Position numbers and translations under genes: made by a program. The notes below the pieces were generated by a model. It saw only the letters and a program-made list of their open reading frames with translations, was not told the origin of the DNA and did no database searches. A stretch of DNA of 64,000 nucleotides. Source: Novosphingobium pentaromativorans US6-1. Lineage in GTDB: Bacteria; Pseudomonadota; Alphaproteobacteria; Sphingomonadales; Sphingomonadaceae. Location: assembly GCF_000767465.1 (NCBI RefSeq), contig NZ_CP009291.1, positions 682,001 to 746,000 on the forward strand, given 5' to 3'. Positions 33,460 to 41,418 of this stretch are shown one piece after another. Position 1 is the first letter of the stretch. Each line of letters opens with the position of its first letter.

Positions 33460-35229
33460 TCAAAAGCCCCGCGCCATGCCCTCGCGCCTTGGATCGGCTC
33501 CGCCTTCATAGCCGCCGTTCTGGACCACGATCGCCTGAATTCCCGACTCCTCGCTGCGAGAGGTCGAGAGCGGCATGCCGCGTGCAGCAAGGCCGGTCAT
33601 GATCGGTTCGGGGAACGGATCGGCGCGGAAGGTATCGCCTTTGGCGACAAGGTTGGGCAGCGCCACTGCGTCCTGCGGAGACATGTGCCAGTCCAGCATC
33701 GCTACCAGCGCCTTGAGATTATAGGCCTGGATCGAAGTCCCGCCGGGCGATCCGGCAGCGGCATGAAAGCGGCCGTCCTTCGTCAGGACGATGGCCGGTG
33801 CCATGCTCGAGCGCGGTCGCTTGCCGGGGGCGGGGGCATTCGCTGCTGGCGCTCCGTCTTTATCGGTGGGAGAGAACGAGAAATCGGTAAGCTGGTTGTT
33901 GAGGAAGAACCCGTCGACCATTCGTCCGGAACCGAAGATGCTCTCCACCGTGGTCGTCATCGAGACGACATTGCCCTCGCCATCGACGACGATGAAGTGG
34001 CTTGTCCCGCCAGGCTCGGCCGTAGCGTCGGGGCCGACAGCAGGTGCGCCCTCCGGATGGCCGAAGCTGACCGGGCCTGCGCGTTCGCCGATCAGTTCGG
34101 CGCGCGCTGCCAGGTAGTCCGGATCGAGCAGGCCCTTGATCGGAACTTCGACGAAGGCCGGATCGCCGACGTAGCGGTCGCGGTCGGCATAGGCCAGCCG
34201 GCTTGCCTGCGCGAACTCGAACCAGGCCTTTTCATCTTTGGCATTGCGCTTGCCGATATCGGTATGGTCGAGAATGCCCAGCGCCATGAGCAGTCCCGGG
34301 CCGCCGGACGGTGCCTGCGGCGTGCAGACCATGTAGACGCGGTAAGGTTCGCAAAGCGCCGGGCCGGAGCGCGGGCGATAGGCGGCGAGGTCGGCCAGCG
34401 TCATCGTGCTCGGGCGCGGTCCCTCGCTCACGCGCCTGACGATGTCAGCGGCAACAGGGCCGGTCAGCAGGCCGGAGGCTCCGAACCTGGCGATCCGCTC
34501 CAAGGTGCGGGCGTAGGCCGGATTGCGCAGCCGGTCCCCCGCGGCATAGCGGGTGCCGTCCGCCTTGGAGAAATACGCGACAGCATCGGGCGCGGAGGAT
34601 TGCGGTGCGCGCTCCATCCGGATCATGCCGGCAAGGCGGGGGCTGACGATGAAGCCGTCCTCGGCAAGATTGCCGGCCGGCTTCAGCAGGTCCGCCCAGG
34701 CAAGCTTGCCGTGATCGTGATGGGCCATGTCGAGCATGGCCACGGCCCCGGGCACGCCGGTTGAAATGCCGCCAAGAACCGCATCGAAGAAAGGCAGTCG
34801 GTTGCCCTCATCGTCGAGGAATAGGCGGTCGGTCGCGCCGGCAGGCGCGGTTTCGCGCCCGTCGTAGTATGTCGCCTTGCGGCTCTTCGCGTCGTAGTAG
34901 ACCATGAAGGCGCCGCCGCCGATCCCCGAACTCTGCGGTTCGACAAGGCCGAGGACCGCCTGGATCGCCACTGCGGCGTCGACCGCCGAGCCGCCCTTGC
35001 GCAGCACGTCCACCCCTGCCTTCACAGCGAGGGGATTGGCCGCCGCGACCATTGCATGCTTTGCAAACCCGGCCTGTTCCCGCTCCGGTACTTCGGCCCG
35101 TGCGGTCTGCTCGACGGTTGCTGCAGGGGGCGGACTGGCCTGGGAAACGCTGGCCTGGGAAACGCTGGCCTGGGAAATGGTCGTCAGTGTCAGTGCGGCA
35201 AGGCCGACGGACAGGAAAAGGCGGCGCAA
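33460..35229 (-). CDS. ggt: Gamma-glutamyltransferase
   Basis: 589 residues starting at a TTG (35229) with GGAGAA a few bases upstream; no nearer ATG fits. A signal peptide (MRRLFLSVGLAALTLTTIS) is followed by a tandem SQASV repeat. The GGT family is clear: HAMVAAANPLAVKAGVDVLR, QSSGIGGGAFMVYYDAKSRK, YDGRETAPAG, and the autoprocessing and nucleophile Thr409 in EPGGTSHFIVVD. Further on are NNQLTDFSF and RPRSSMAPAIVL. It is a periplasmic enzyme that cleaves glutathione and other gamma-glutamyl compounds. It should mature into two chains by cleavage before Thr409. Confidence 0.95.
   Translation of the reverse strand: MRRLFLSVGLAALTLTTISQASVSQASVSQASPPPAATVEQTARAEVPEREQAGFAKHAMVAAANPLAVKAGVDVLRKGGSAVDAAVAIQAVLGLVEPQSSGIGGGAFMVYYDAKSRKATYYDGRETAPAGATDRLFLDDEGNRLPFFDAVLGGISTGVPGAVAMLDMAHHDHGKLAWADLLKPAGNLAEDGFIVSPRLAGMIRMERAPQSSAPDAVAYFSKADGTRYAAGDRLRNPAYARTLERIARFGASGLLTGPVAADIVRRVSEGPRPSTMTLADLAAYRPRSGPALCEPYRVYMVCTPQAPSGGPGLLMALGILDHTDIGKRNAKDEKAWFEFAQASRLAYADRDRYVGDPAFVEVPIKGLLDPDYLAARAELIGERAGPVSFGHPEGAPAVGPDATAEPGGTSHFIVVDGEGNVVSMTTTVESIFGSGRMVDGFFLNNQLTDFSFSPTDKDGAPAANAPAPGKRPRSSMAPAIVLTKDGRFHAAAGSPGGTSIQAYNLKALVAMLDWHMSPQDAVALPNLVAKGDTFRADPFPEPIMTGLAARGMPLSTSRSEESGIQAIVVQNGGYEGGADPRREGMARGF
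35136..35180 (-). repeat. Three tandem 15-bp repeats in the ggt leader region
   Basis: The 15-base unit TGGCCTGGGAAACGC occurs twice exactly and a third time with a changed end. On the coding strand it encodes ASVSQ-type repeats (residues about 17-32), right at or after the signal peptide cleavage region. Being a multiple of three it can expand or contract without a frameshift. Confidence 0.85.
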
Positions 35230-35307
35230 TAGGGTTCTCCGCGGGGTAGCTTCAATCGATCTTGTCGCGGCGATGGCCCCTTCAGTCAGGGACTCGCGCG
35301 ATCGCCG

Positions 35308-35331
35308 GGACGGAACCTAACAGTTCCGTCC
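35308..35331. other. Inverted repeat between cobO and ggt
   Basis: GGACGGAAC (35308-35316) and GTTCCGTCC (35323-35331) form a perfect 9-bp stem with a 6-base loop. It lies 57 bases after the cobO stop and 79 bases before the ggt start, both on the minus strand. No T-run follows on that strand. It could end cobO transcription or be an operator for ggt. Confidence 0.45.
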
Positions 35332-35387
35332 GGCAGGTATAGGGCCTTGCGGCGAGGACATTTCTGCTTGCAGTGCGCTGCCGTTGG

Positions 35388-36005
35388 CTAGAGGTCGATC
35401 CCCGGCTGCGCCTTGATGCCATTGCGGAAAGCGTGCTTCTCGTCACCGATCCTGCTTACCGTGTCGGCCAGTTCGATGAATTCGGCATGGGCCGCGCGCC
35501 CGGTGATTACCACGTGCTGCATCTCCGGCCGGTTCCTGATCGCAGGAAGGACTTCTTCCAGCGTGAGGTAGCCGTAATTGATGAGGTACGTCAGTTCATC
35601 TAGCACGACGAGCGAGATCTCAGGATCGGCCAGCGCGGCCTTTGCCTTGGTCCACCCGGCCTGCGCAGCGGCAATGTCGCGCTGGCGGTTCTGGGTTTCC
35701 CAGGTGAAGCCCTCGCCGCAGTTCTCCCAGGTGACGCCCGGCTGCACGGAGAGGAAAGCGCGTTCGCCCACGTCGACCTTGCTCTTGATGAACTGGAATA
35801 CCGCAGCCGTGCGCCCGTAGCCCAGCGTGCGAGCCACCATGCCGAAGGCGCTCGAGGACTTGCCCTTGCCGTTTCCGGTAAGGACGAGCACCAGGCCCTT
35901 GTCGATCCTGGCTGCAGCAATGCGCGCATCGACTAAGGACTTGAGCTTGCGGGTCCGTTCCTTGTGGCGGCGGTCTTCTTCGGTGAGATTCTCGGTATCG
36001 GTCAT
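35388..36005 (-). CDS. cobO: Cob(I)yrinic acid a,c-diamide adenosyltransferase
   Basis: 205 residues from ATG 36005, with GAGAGG ten bases upstream. The family P-loop is LTGNGKGKSSSAFGM (about residues 43-57), followed by VFQFIKSKVDVGER, LVVLDELTYLINYGYL and VVITGRAAHAEFIELADTVS. The length and start match CobO/BtuR. It transfers the adenosyl group of ATP to cobalt(I) corrinoids. A GTG at 36074 preceded by AGAGGAAA is in frame and would add 23 residues, so the start is not certain. A cobalamin riboswitch lies upstream on the same strand, and the rest of the cob genes diverge from it. Confidence 0.95.
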   Translation of the reverse strand: MTDTENLTEEDRRHKERTRKLKSLVDARIAAARIDKGLVLVLTGNGKGKSSSAFGMVARTLGYGRTAAVFQFIKSKVDVGERAFLSVQPGVTWENCGEGFTWETQNRQRDIAAAQAGWTKAKAALADPEISLVVLDELTYLINYGYLTLEEVLPAIRNRPEMQHVVITGRAAHAEFIELADTVSRIGDEKHAFRNGIKAQPGIDL

Positions 36006-36185
36006 AACGGTCTGGCCTCTCTCGTGGGTGGCATGCGGCGGGGCGAAGGAGAGTCCGGCAAGTCTGGCATTCACTCGGGTTTCCTCTTCGACGCACGCAC
36101 GATTGTCGTTTGCCAAGGGATTGCCCGCAGGATGCGAGGCCCTCGTCCGCCCGGTTCATCCCGCCCGCGCGAAGGAACGACGGTA

Positions 36186-36375
36186 GCGGGCCGGTTTCCT
36201 GACTTTCCGGTTCGCCGCGCCTTTCGCCGCCTTCTCGAACAGGGTGTGCCCGTTCAATGGCATAATGGCGATGCGCTCACCGGTCACAGTTGCGGGAGCA
36301 GTGCCGTAGATGCGGCGAAGACTTCGCTGCCCGGACTTCCCGATTAAGCCCTTGCGGGCACCCGTTACGGCCTCG
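36186..36375 (-). promoter_or_regulatory. Cobalamin riboswitch controlling cobO
   Basis: Read on the minus strand, the segment has in order GGGTGCCCGCAAGGG, TTAATCGGGAAGTCCGG, CTGCTCCCGCAACTGT and the B12 box AAAGTCAGGAAACCGGCC (plus-strand 36188-36206). These match the conserved parts of the cobalamin aptamer. The cobO start is about 180 bases downstream. It should lower cobO expression when adenosylcobalamin is abundant. Exact ends are approximate. Confidence 0.85.
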
Positions 36376-36449
36376 CGGATAGGTCAGGGCAAGGCTGCCT
36401 GCAAGCATATTGCGCTTGCGAAGGGCATGACTGCGCGATACTTGCCGGG

Positions 36450-36620
36450 CTGCGACAGGTTCCCCGCAAGGGGATCAAAAGGGAATTCGGGTGCAAGTCC
36501 CGGGCTGCCCCTGCAACTGTAAGCGGCGAGCCATCCGGCCATTTCGCCATTGGGACCCCAAGCCGGTCCTGAGAAGGCGGCCGGAGCGGCGCTGACCCGT
36601 GAGCCAGGAGACCTGCCTGC
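36450..36620 (+). promoter_or_regulatory. Cobalamin riboswitch controlling the cobT-cobU operon
   Basis: The plus strand shows TTCCCCGCAAGGGGATC, AAAAGGGAATTCGGGTGC, GCTGCCCCTGCAACTGTAA and the B12 box GAGCCAGGAGACCTGCC (36601-36617). These are all conserved elements of the cobalamin aptamer in the right order. The first large gene (DUF1636) begins about 190 bases downstream, after a mini-ORF. An 8-bp hairpin (36711-36734) lies in the putative expression platform. The outer ends are approximate. Confidence 0.92.
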
Positions 36621-36766
36621 CGCAGTCGTTCTTCATCCGGGCAGGGCGCACCGGGTGTTCGAGGGCCTTGCGCAAAGCGGGGTCGTCCCTCGCGCAACGA
36701 CAGTCATCGTCTTGCCGGTCTCGCTTCCGGCAGGGCTGGAGCCGTTTGCAAGGAGGGAGCGTGAAC

Positions 36767-36814
36767 ATGCTCTTGATGTCTATTTGTCGTCCGTGTTCTG
36801 GAGCGATGCGTTGA
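36767..36814 (+). CDS. 15-codon mini-ORF between riboswitch and DUF1636 gene
   Basis: The peptide would be MLLMSICRPCSGAMR. The ATG at 36767 has the strongest ribosome binding site of the region, AAGGAGGGAG, nine bases upstream. Its TGA (36812-36814) overlaps the ATG of the DUF1636 gene at 36814 (TGATG), which suggests coupled translation. The riboswitch would then control access to this mini-ORF's site. There is no similarity I recognise. The alternative is that the region is simply an untranslated leader and the strong site is chance, or that the DUF1636 start is misplaced. Confidence 0.5.
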   Translation: MLLMSICRPCSGAMR

Positions 36815-37221
36815 TGCTGCGTGCCGTGAAAGCTGAAGCTTCTGTGGTGGTCTGCTCGACCTGCCGCCATTCCGAGACCGAGCGCGAGGATGAGCATGGC
36901 AAGCGGGGCGGTGCGCGCCTTGCCTCGGCCATGCGCGAAGTCCAGGCCGAAGAACCGGCCCTGGCGGCGGTCGCCGTGCAGGAAATGCCGTGCCTGTTTG
37001 CCTGCAAGCGTTTCTGCACGGTGCATGTCCGCGCGCCGGGCAAGGTCGGTTACGTTCTCGGCGATTTCGCCGCAGACCGCGAGGCCGCGCACGCGATCCT
37101 CAGCTATGCTGCGCAACATGCTGAAAGCGAGGAAGGCGTCGTTCCCTACCGCAGCTGGCCGCAGGGCGTGAAAGGTCATTTTATCACGCGTACCCCGCCC
37201 GAAGGGTATCTTTGCACATGA
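36814..37221 (+). CDS. DUF1636 family protein of the cob operon
   Basis: 135 residues from ATG 36814, which has GGAG ten bases upstream and overlaps the mini-ORF stop; GTG at 36793 or 36826 are alternatives. The DUF1636 pattern is visible: VVVCSTCRHSE, then LAAVAVQEMPCLFACKRFCT and PGKVGYVLGDF, ending with YRSWPQGVKGHFITRTPP. The four or more Cys (CSTC, CLFACKRFC) could bind metal. The family commonly occurs in cobalamin gene clusters, but its role is unknown; handling of cobalt or of a corrinoid has been suggested only by context. Its stop overlaps cobT (ATGA). Confidence 0.9.
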   Translation: MLRAVKAEASVVVCSTCRHSETEREDEHGKRGGARLASAMREVQAEEPALAAVAVQEMPCLFACKRFCTVHVRAPGKVGYVLGDFAADREAAHAILSYAAQHAESEEGVVPYRSWPQGVKGHFITRTPPEGYLCT

Positions 37222-38234
37222 TCCAGTTCGAAAGCCGGGGGGCTTTCGCGGCTGCCCTTGCCGATCTGCCTGCGGCCAACAAAGTGGCGCTGGCGGCCGC
37301 CCAGCTGCGCCAGAACGCTCTGACCAAGCCATTGGGATCGCTTGGCCGTCTCGAAGACATCGCCATCTTCATGGCCTCGTGGCAGGACCGCGAGAGGCCT
37401 CGTCTGGATCGTATCCGTGCGGCGATCTTCGCCGGGAATCACGGCATCGCGGCACGTGGCCTCAGCACTTATCCTGCGGAAGTGACAGCCCAGATGGTTG
37501 CCAATTTCGCAGCTGGCGGAGCGGCGATCAATGCCATGGCCGATGCCTGCGGCGCGGAACTGGTGATCGTGCCCATCGAGCTGGAAAGGCCGACTGCCGA
37601 CTTCGTGGAAGAGCCGGCAATGAGCGAAGGCGATTGCCTTGCCGCGATCAATGCCGGTGCCGGAGTCGTCGAAGATGGGCTGGATCTGCTCTTCGTAGGC
37701 GAAATGGGCATCGGCAACACGACGCCCGCTGCCGCCCTTTGTGCGCAGTCCTGCAAGGGCGCGGTGGAAGACTGGGTAGGGGCCGGAACCGGGCTCGAGA
37801 TGGACGGAGTCCTGCGCAAGCGGATTGTCGTCTCGCTGGCGCTTGCCTGTCACGGCCCCGCCTGCAACGATGCCTTCGAAACCCTGCGCCGACTGGGCGG
37901 ACGGGAAATCGCGGCCATGGCCGGGGCCATCCTGGCCGCGCGGATGAAACGCATTCCGGTCCTTCTCGACGGCTACATCGCATGCGCGTCGATTGCGCCG
38001 CTGGTGGCCGACCAGCCGCAGTTCGCGGCGCATTGCCTGGCTGCACACTGTTCCGCGGAAGCGGGCCATCTGCGGCTGCTTGACTGGCTGGGCCTCGAGC
38101 CCCTGCTGCGGCTCGGGATGCGCCTTGGCGAGGGGACCGGCGCGGCAGTGGCGACGCAGCTCGTGCGTTCGGCGATTGCCGCGCACAATGGCATGGCGAC
38201 CTTTGCCGAGGCCAGAGTGTCGCAAGCGCAATGA
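37218..38234 (+). CDS. cobT: Nicotinate-nucleotide--dimethylbenzimidazole phosphoribosyltransferase
   Basis: 338 residues; ATG at 37218 overlaps the DUF1636 stop. Family motifs: LTKPLGSLGRLEDIA, IFAGNHGIAARGLS with YPAEVT, LFVGEMGIGNTTPAAAL, GAGTGLEMDG, and LLDGYIACASIAPL. The catalytic glutamate is Glu305 in MRLGEGTGAA. CobT makes alpha-ribazole phosphate from 5,6-dimethylbenzimidazole and nicotinate mononucleotide, for the lower ligand of cobalamin. It is coupled to the phosphatase gene that follows. Confidence 0.96.
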   Translation: MIQFESRGAFAAALADLPAANKVALAAAQLRQNALTKPLGSLGRLEDIAIFMASWQDRERPRLDRIRAAIFAGNHGIAARGLSTYPAEVTAQMVANFAAGGAAINAMADACGAELVIVPIELERPTADFVEEPAMSEGDCLAAINAGAGVVEDGLDLLFVGEMGIGNTTPAAALCAQSCKGAVEDWVGAGTGLEMDGVLRKRIVVSLALACHGPACNDAFETLRRLGGREIAAMAGAILAARMKRIPVLLDGYIACASIAPLVADQPQFAAHCLAAHCSAEAGHLRLLDWLGLEPLLRLGMRLGEGTGAAVATQLVRSAIAAHNGMATFAEARVSQAQ

Positions 38235-38806
38235 AGGGTTTCGTGCTGCACCTCATGCGGCACGGGGCTCCGCAGCGTCCCGGCCTGATGCTCGGACATC
38301 TCGACGAGCCGCCGCTGGCATCGGGCGTTGCCGCTTGCGCCGCACGCGGGGCCGAACTGGCCTTCTCCCGGATCTGCTGCTCCGATCTCGAACGCGCGCA
38401 TGCTCCTGCCCGGCAGATTGCGGCCCGGCGCCATGTTCCGATCGATATGGACCCTCGCTGGCGCGAACTCGATTTCGGAACATGGGACGGAAAGGCCGCG
38501 CAACACTTGCCCGCAGACGCTTTGGCGCGGTTCTGGGACGATCCCGATTCCTTCCCTCCGCCGGATGGAGAAACCTGGTCGGCGCTCCTGCAACGGGTGG
38601 GCGCGGCAGTGGAAGAAATGCGCGAGGACAGCCTCGTCCTTGCCCACGGCGGTTCGATCCGGGCTGCAGTCTCGTACCTCACCGGTCTCGATCATCGCGG
38701 GGTCTGGGCGTTCGACCTGCCTTACGGTGCGCTCGTCAGCCTTCGCGTGTGGCTGGGGGGCAAAAGCGCCGGGCAGATCATCGCGATCGAGGCACCGGCG
38801 CCATGA
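38231..38806 (+). CDS. cobC: Histidine phosphatase, probable alpha-ribazole phosphatase
   Basis: 191 residues, ATG at 38231 overlapping the cobT stop. The phosphoglycerate-mutase-like RHG motif is near the N-terminus (LHLMRHGAPQRPGLMLGHLD), with the ICCSDLERAHAPA segment, ELDFGTWDGK, and LVLAHGGSIRAAVSYLTG with the second catalytic His. Its place between cobT and cobS points to removal of the phosphate in nucleotide loop assembly (Salmonella CobC). The same fold occurs in unrelated phosphatases, so the substrate is taken from context. Confidence 0.88.
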   Translation: MKGFVLHLMRHGAPQRPGLMLGHLDEPPLASGVAACAARGAELAFSRICCSDLERAHAPARQIAARRHVPIDMDPRWRELDFGTWDGKAAQHLPADALARFWDDPDSFPPPDGETWSALLQRVGAAVEEMREDSLVLAHGGSIRAAVSYLTGLDHRGVWAFDLPYGALVSLRVWLGGKSAGQIIAIEAPAP

Positions 38807-39510
38807 TACGGCGCTTCGTCCTCGCCATGCAATTCACCACGCGCATTCCCTTGCCGCAGGTGAATGTGGACGAGACCGACTTCGCGGCGCTGCTGCGCTA
38901 CTTCCCGGTAGTGGGTCTTGTCGTGGGAGGCGTCGTTTCCGGCGCATGGTGGCTGGGATCGCTCCAGGGCGCCTGGCTGTCAGCGCTGCTGGCGCTGCTC
39001 GCCTGGGCAGCGGTGACAGGCGCGCTGCACCTCGATGGACTGGCCGATGTCGCCGATGCCGCCGGGGCTGCGCACGGCAATGCCACGCGACTTTCCGAGG
39101 TCCTGTCCGATCCGCACGTCGGCAGCTTCGGGGTCGTGGTGGTCGTGCTACAGTTGCTCGCCAAGTTCGTGCTGCTTGAGCACATGGCCCTGGCCGATTT
39201 GCCCATGCTCTGCATCCTGCCGGCCCTGGCACGCTTGGGGCCGCTGTACTGGGCCAGGATGCTGCCTTCCCTGCACGAGGGGCTGGGAAGCCGGCTCGGT
39301 TCCGGCGTGCGCGAAATCGACCTCGTGCTCTGGGCCGTTCCTGCCCTCATCGGCGCGATATGGGAGCCGCCTTTCGCTCTGCTGGCTATCGCGATCCCGC
39401 TGTGGGCGGTCTGGGTGCGGCGCAGGCTGGGCGGGATCTCGGGCGACGGTCATGGTGCAGGGATAGAGCTATGCGAGACCGCGCTTCTCGCCGCGCTGGT
39501 CCTGACATGA
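38803..39510 (+). CDS. cobS: Adenosylcobinamide-GDP ribazoletransferase (cobalamin synthase)
   Basis: 235 residues, ATG at 38803 overlapping the phosphatase stop. An integral membrane protein with the CobS motifs AMQFTTRIPLP, RYFPVVGLVVGG, AAVTGALHLDGLADVADA (with the Asp-rich substrate site), EVLSDPHVGSFGV and GGISGDGHGAGIELCE near the end. It joins alpha-ribazole (phosphate) to adenosylcobinamide-GDP, the last step in cobalamin assembly. Hydrophobic segments fill most of the rest. Confidence 0.94.
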   Translation: MIRRFVLAMQFTTRIPLPQVNVDETDFAALLRYFPVVGLVVGGVVSGAWWLGSLQGAWLSALLALLAWAAVTGALHLDGLADVADAAGAAHGNATRLSEVLSDPHVGSFGVVVVVLQLLAKFVLLEHMALADLPMLCILPALARLGPLYWARMLPSLHEGLGSRLGSGVREIDLVLWAVPALIGAIWEPPFALLAIAIPLWAVWVRRRLGGISGDGHGAGIELCETALLAALVLT

Positions 39511-40490
39511 ACGCGCTGCCGCCTGTACGTCACGGAGGACGGCTGCTCGAGGCCTGTCGGCGCTTCGGCGGCCGTCCGGGTGACTGGCTGGACCTGTCCA
39601 CTGGCATCAATCCATCGCCATGGCCCAGCGCCGCAGTCGCCGCGACCGACTGGAGCCGGCTTCCCGAACCTGACGCCTTGAGCGAGTTGGAGGCGCGCGC
39701 CGCTGCGCACTTTGGTGTCGATCCGGATCATTGCTGCGCGATCGGGGGAAGCGAATTGGCGATCCGCCTCGTCGGGCGCCTGCTGGGTATGCCGGGGCGC
39801 TCGCTGCAACCCGCCTATGGCAGCCACGAAGAGGCCTTTGCCGGGCCGTGCGCGCACTTTGGCGAAGTCCCGAAGAAACCCGCCGCGCTGATTTTTGCCA
39901 ATCCGAACAATCCCGACGGCAAGCTCAGGCGGGGCAATGACGTTCTCGACTGGTCTGATCGCCTGACGATGGCGGGTTCCTGGCTCGTGGTCGACGAGGC
40001 TTATGCCGATTGCGATCCCGTTGAGAGCGTCGCGTCCGGGGTTCAGGACGGACGGCAGTTGATCGTCCTGCGCTCCTTCGGCAAGTTTTTCGGCCTTGCC
40101 GGTCTGAGGCTCGGCTTCGTGCTCGGTCCGGGCGACATGATCGCAGCCTTTCGCGAAGCGATCGGCGATTGGCCGGTTCACTCGGCCGCGCTCGCCATTG
40201 GCAGCGCGGCATACGGCGACTCCGCCTGGATTGCCGGAACGCGCCTTGCGCTGTTCGAACGGGCGCGCGCGATCGACTCGGTTCTGGCTGGACACGGGTT
40301 GACGCCGCTGGGGGCCTGCCCCCTTTTTCGGCTTGTCGAGACGCGCAGCGCACAAACCCTGTTTCGCCACCTTGCGCAAAACCGCATTCTGGTGCGGCCA
40401 TTCGAACGTAGTCCCGACTGGCTGCGCATCGGGGCCCCGGCATCTACGCGCGATCTGGCGCGCCTCGACCGGGCGCTTTCGCATGGCTGA
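39507..40490 (+). CDS. cobD: L-threonine-O-3-phosphate decarboxylase
   Basis: 327 residues, ATG at 39507 overlapping the cobS stop. A class I/II PLP aminotransferase fold: DLSTGINPSPWP near the start, CAIGGSELAI, IFANPNNPDGKLR, WLVVDEAYAD and the PLP lysine Lys193 in RSFGKFFGLAGLRLGF. It forms (R)-1-amino-2-propanol phosphate used by CbiB to make the linker of the nucleotide loop. Named cobC in the Pseudomonas denitrificans scheme. Overlaps cbiB by eight bases. Confidence 0.92.
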   Translation: MNALPPVRHGGRLLEACRRFGGRPGDWLDLSTGINPSPWPSAAVAATDWSRLPEPDALSELEARAAAHFGVDPDHCCAIGGSELAIRLVGRLLGMPGRSLQPAYGSHEEAFAGPCAHFGEVPKKPAALIFANPNNPDGKLRRGNDVLDWSDRLTMAGSWLVVDEAYADCDPVESVASGVQDGRQLIVLRSFGKFFGLAGLRLGFVLGPGDMIAAFREAIGDWPVHSAALAIGSAAYGDSAWIAGTRLALFERARAIDSVLAGHGLTPLGACPLFRLVETRSAQTLFRHLAQNRILVRPFERSPDWLRIGAPASTRDLARLDRALSHG

Positions 40491-41418
40491 AGCCATCGCC
40501 TTTTGCGCCATGGCCATCGAGGGGGCACTTGGCTGGCCCGCATGGCTTCACCGCCGCGTGGGCCACCCGGTCGGCGCATTCGCCGCACTGATCACGGCGT
40601 GCGACCGGCGTTTAAACCTGCGATCCGCACGCGAGCGCACGCGCCGTGCCGGGGGTTGCCTTACTGTCTGCCTGCTCCTCCTCGTTGCGGGGGGCGGCGC
40701 TTGGCTGATCGAACAGGCGGTGCGAGGATTCGCCGGAATCTGGTCCTGGCCGGTCCTTGGCCTGCTGGCATGGCCGGCAATGGCCGCTCGCAGCCTTGAC
40801 GACCACGTACGCCCGATCCACCGGGCCTTGCGGCAAGGGGACCTTGAGGGCGCACGCGAAGCGGTGGGGCGCATAGTGGGGCGCGACACGACCGCACTCG
40901 ATCAGGCTGGCGTTGCACGGGCAGCCATAGAAAGCCTTGCCGAAAGCTTTTGCGACGGTGTGGTAGCCCCGCTGTTCTGGTTGCTCGTTCTCGGCCTGCC
41001 GGGAGCATGGATCTACAAGGCGCTCAATACGGCCGACAGCATGATCGGCCACCGCGAGGTACCCTATACGCATTTCGGCTGGGCTGCGGCGCGCAGCGAC
41101 GATCTGGCGAACCTGCTGCCCGCGCGCCTTTCCGGCTTGCTTTTGTGCCTTGCCGCCTTGGGCGGCTTGGCGACGCTCTGGCGCGACCATGCCAGGCATG
41201 CCTCACCCAATGCTGGCTGGCCCGAGGCAGCAATGGCCGGTGCCTTGTCCGTGCGACTTGCAGGGCCGATCGCCTATGACGGAGAGCTGGCGGACAAGCC
41301 CTGGATCGGGCAGGGGGGCGAAGCGGACGCGGCTGCACTTGCCCGCGCCATGAAGATCTATCGGCGCGCCTGCGCCTTGCTGGGAGCTATCGTCTTGGGG
41401 GCTGCATGGCTGGGTTGA
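40483..41418 (+). CDS. cbiB: Adenosylcobinamide-phosphate synthase
   Basis: 311 residues; ATG at 40483 (an in-frame ATG at 40510 is an alternative). CbiB motifs: ALGWPAWLHRRVGHPVGAF-like N-terminus, AREAVGRIVGRDTTALD, AAIESLAESFCDGVVAPLFW, YKALNTADSMIGHR and WAAARSDDLANLLPARLSG. It is a membrane protein that attaches aminopropanol phosphate to cobyric acid. Called cobD in the aerobic scheme. The gene overlaps cobQ by 13 bases. Confidence 0.94.
   Translation: MAEAIAFCAMAIEGALGWPAWLHRRVGHPVGAFAALITACDRRLNLRSARERTRRAGGCLTVCLLLLVAGGGAWLIEQAVRGFAGIWSWPVLGLLAWPAMAARSLDDHVRPIHRALRQGDLEGAREAVGRIVGRDTTALDQAGVARAAIESLAESFCDGVVAPLFWLLVLGLPGAWIYKALNTADSMIGHREVPYTHFGWAAARSDDLANLLPARLSGLLLCLAALGGLATLWRDHARHASPNAGWPEAAMAGALSVRLAGPIAYDGELADKPWIGQGGEADAAALARAMKIYRRACALLGAIVLGAAWLG

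Noticed and set aside
36550..36813. Longer DUF1636 frame starting at 36550
   Set aside because: This part runs through the B12 box and the expression platform and has no protein similarity; the family domain begins after 36814.
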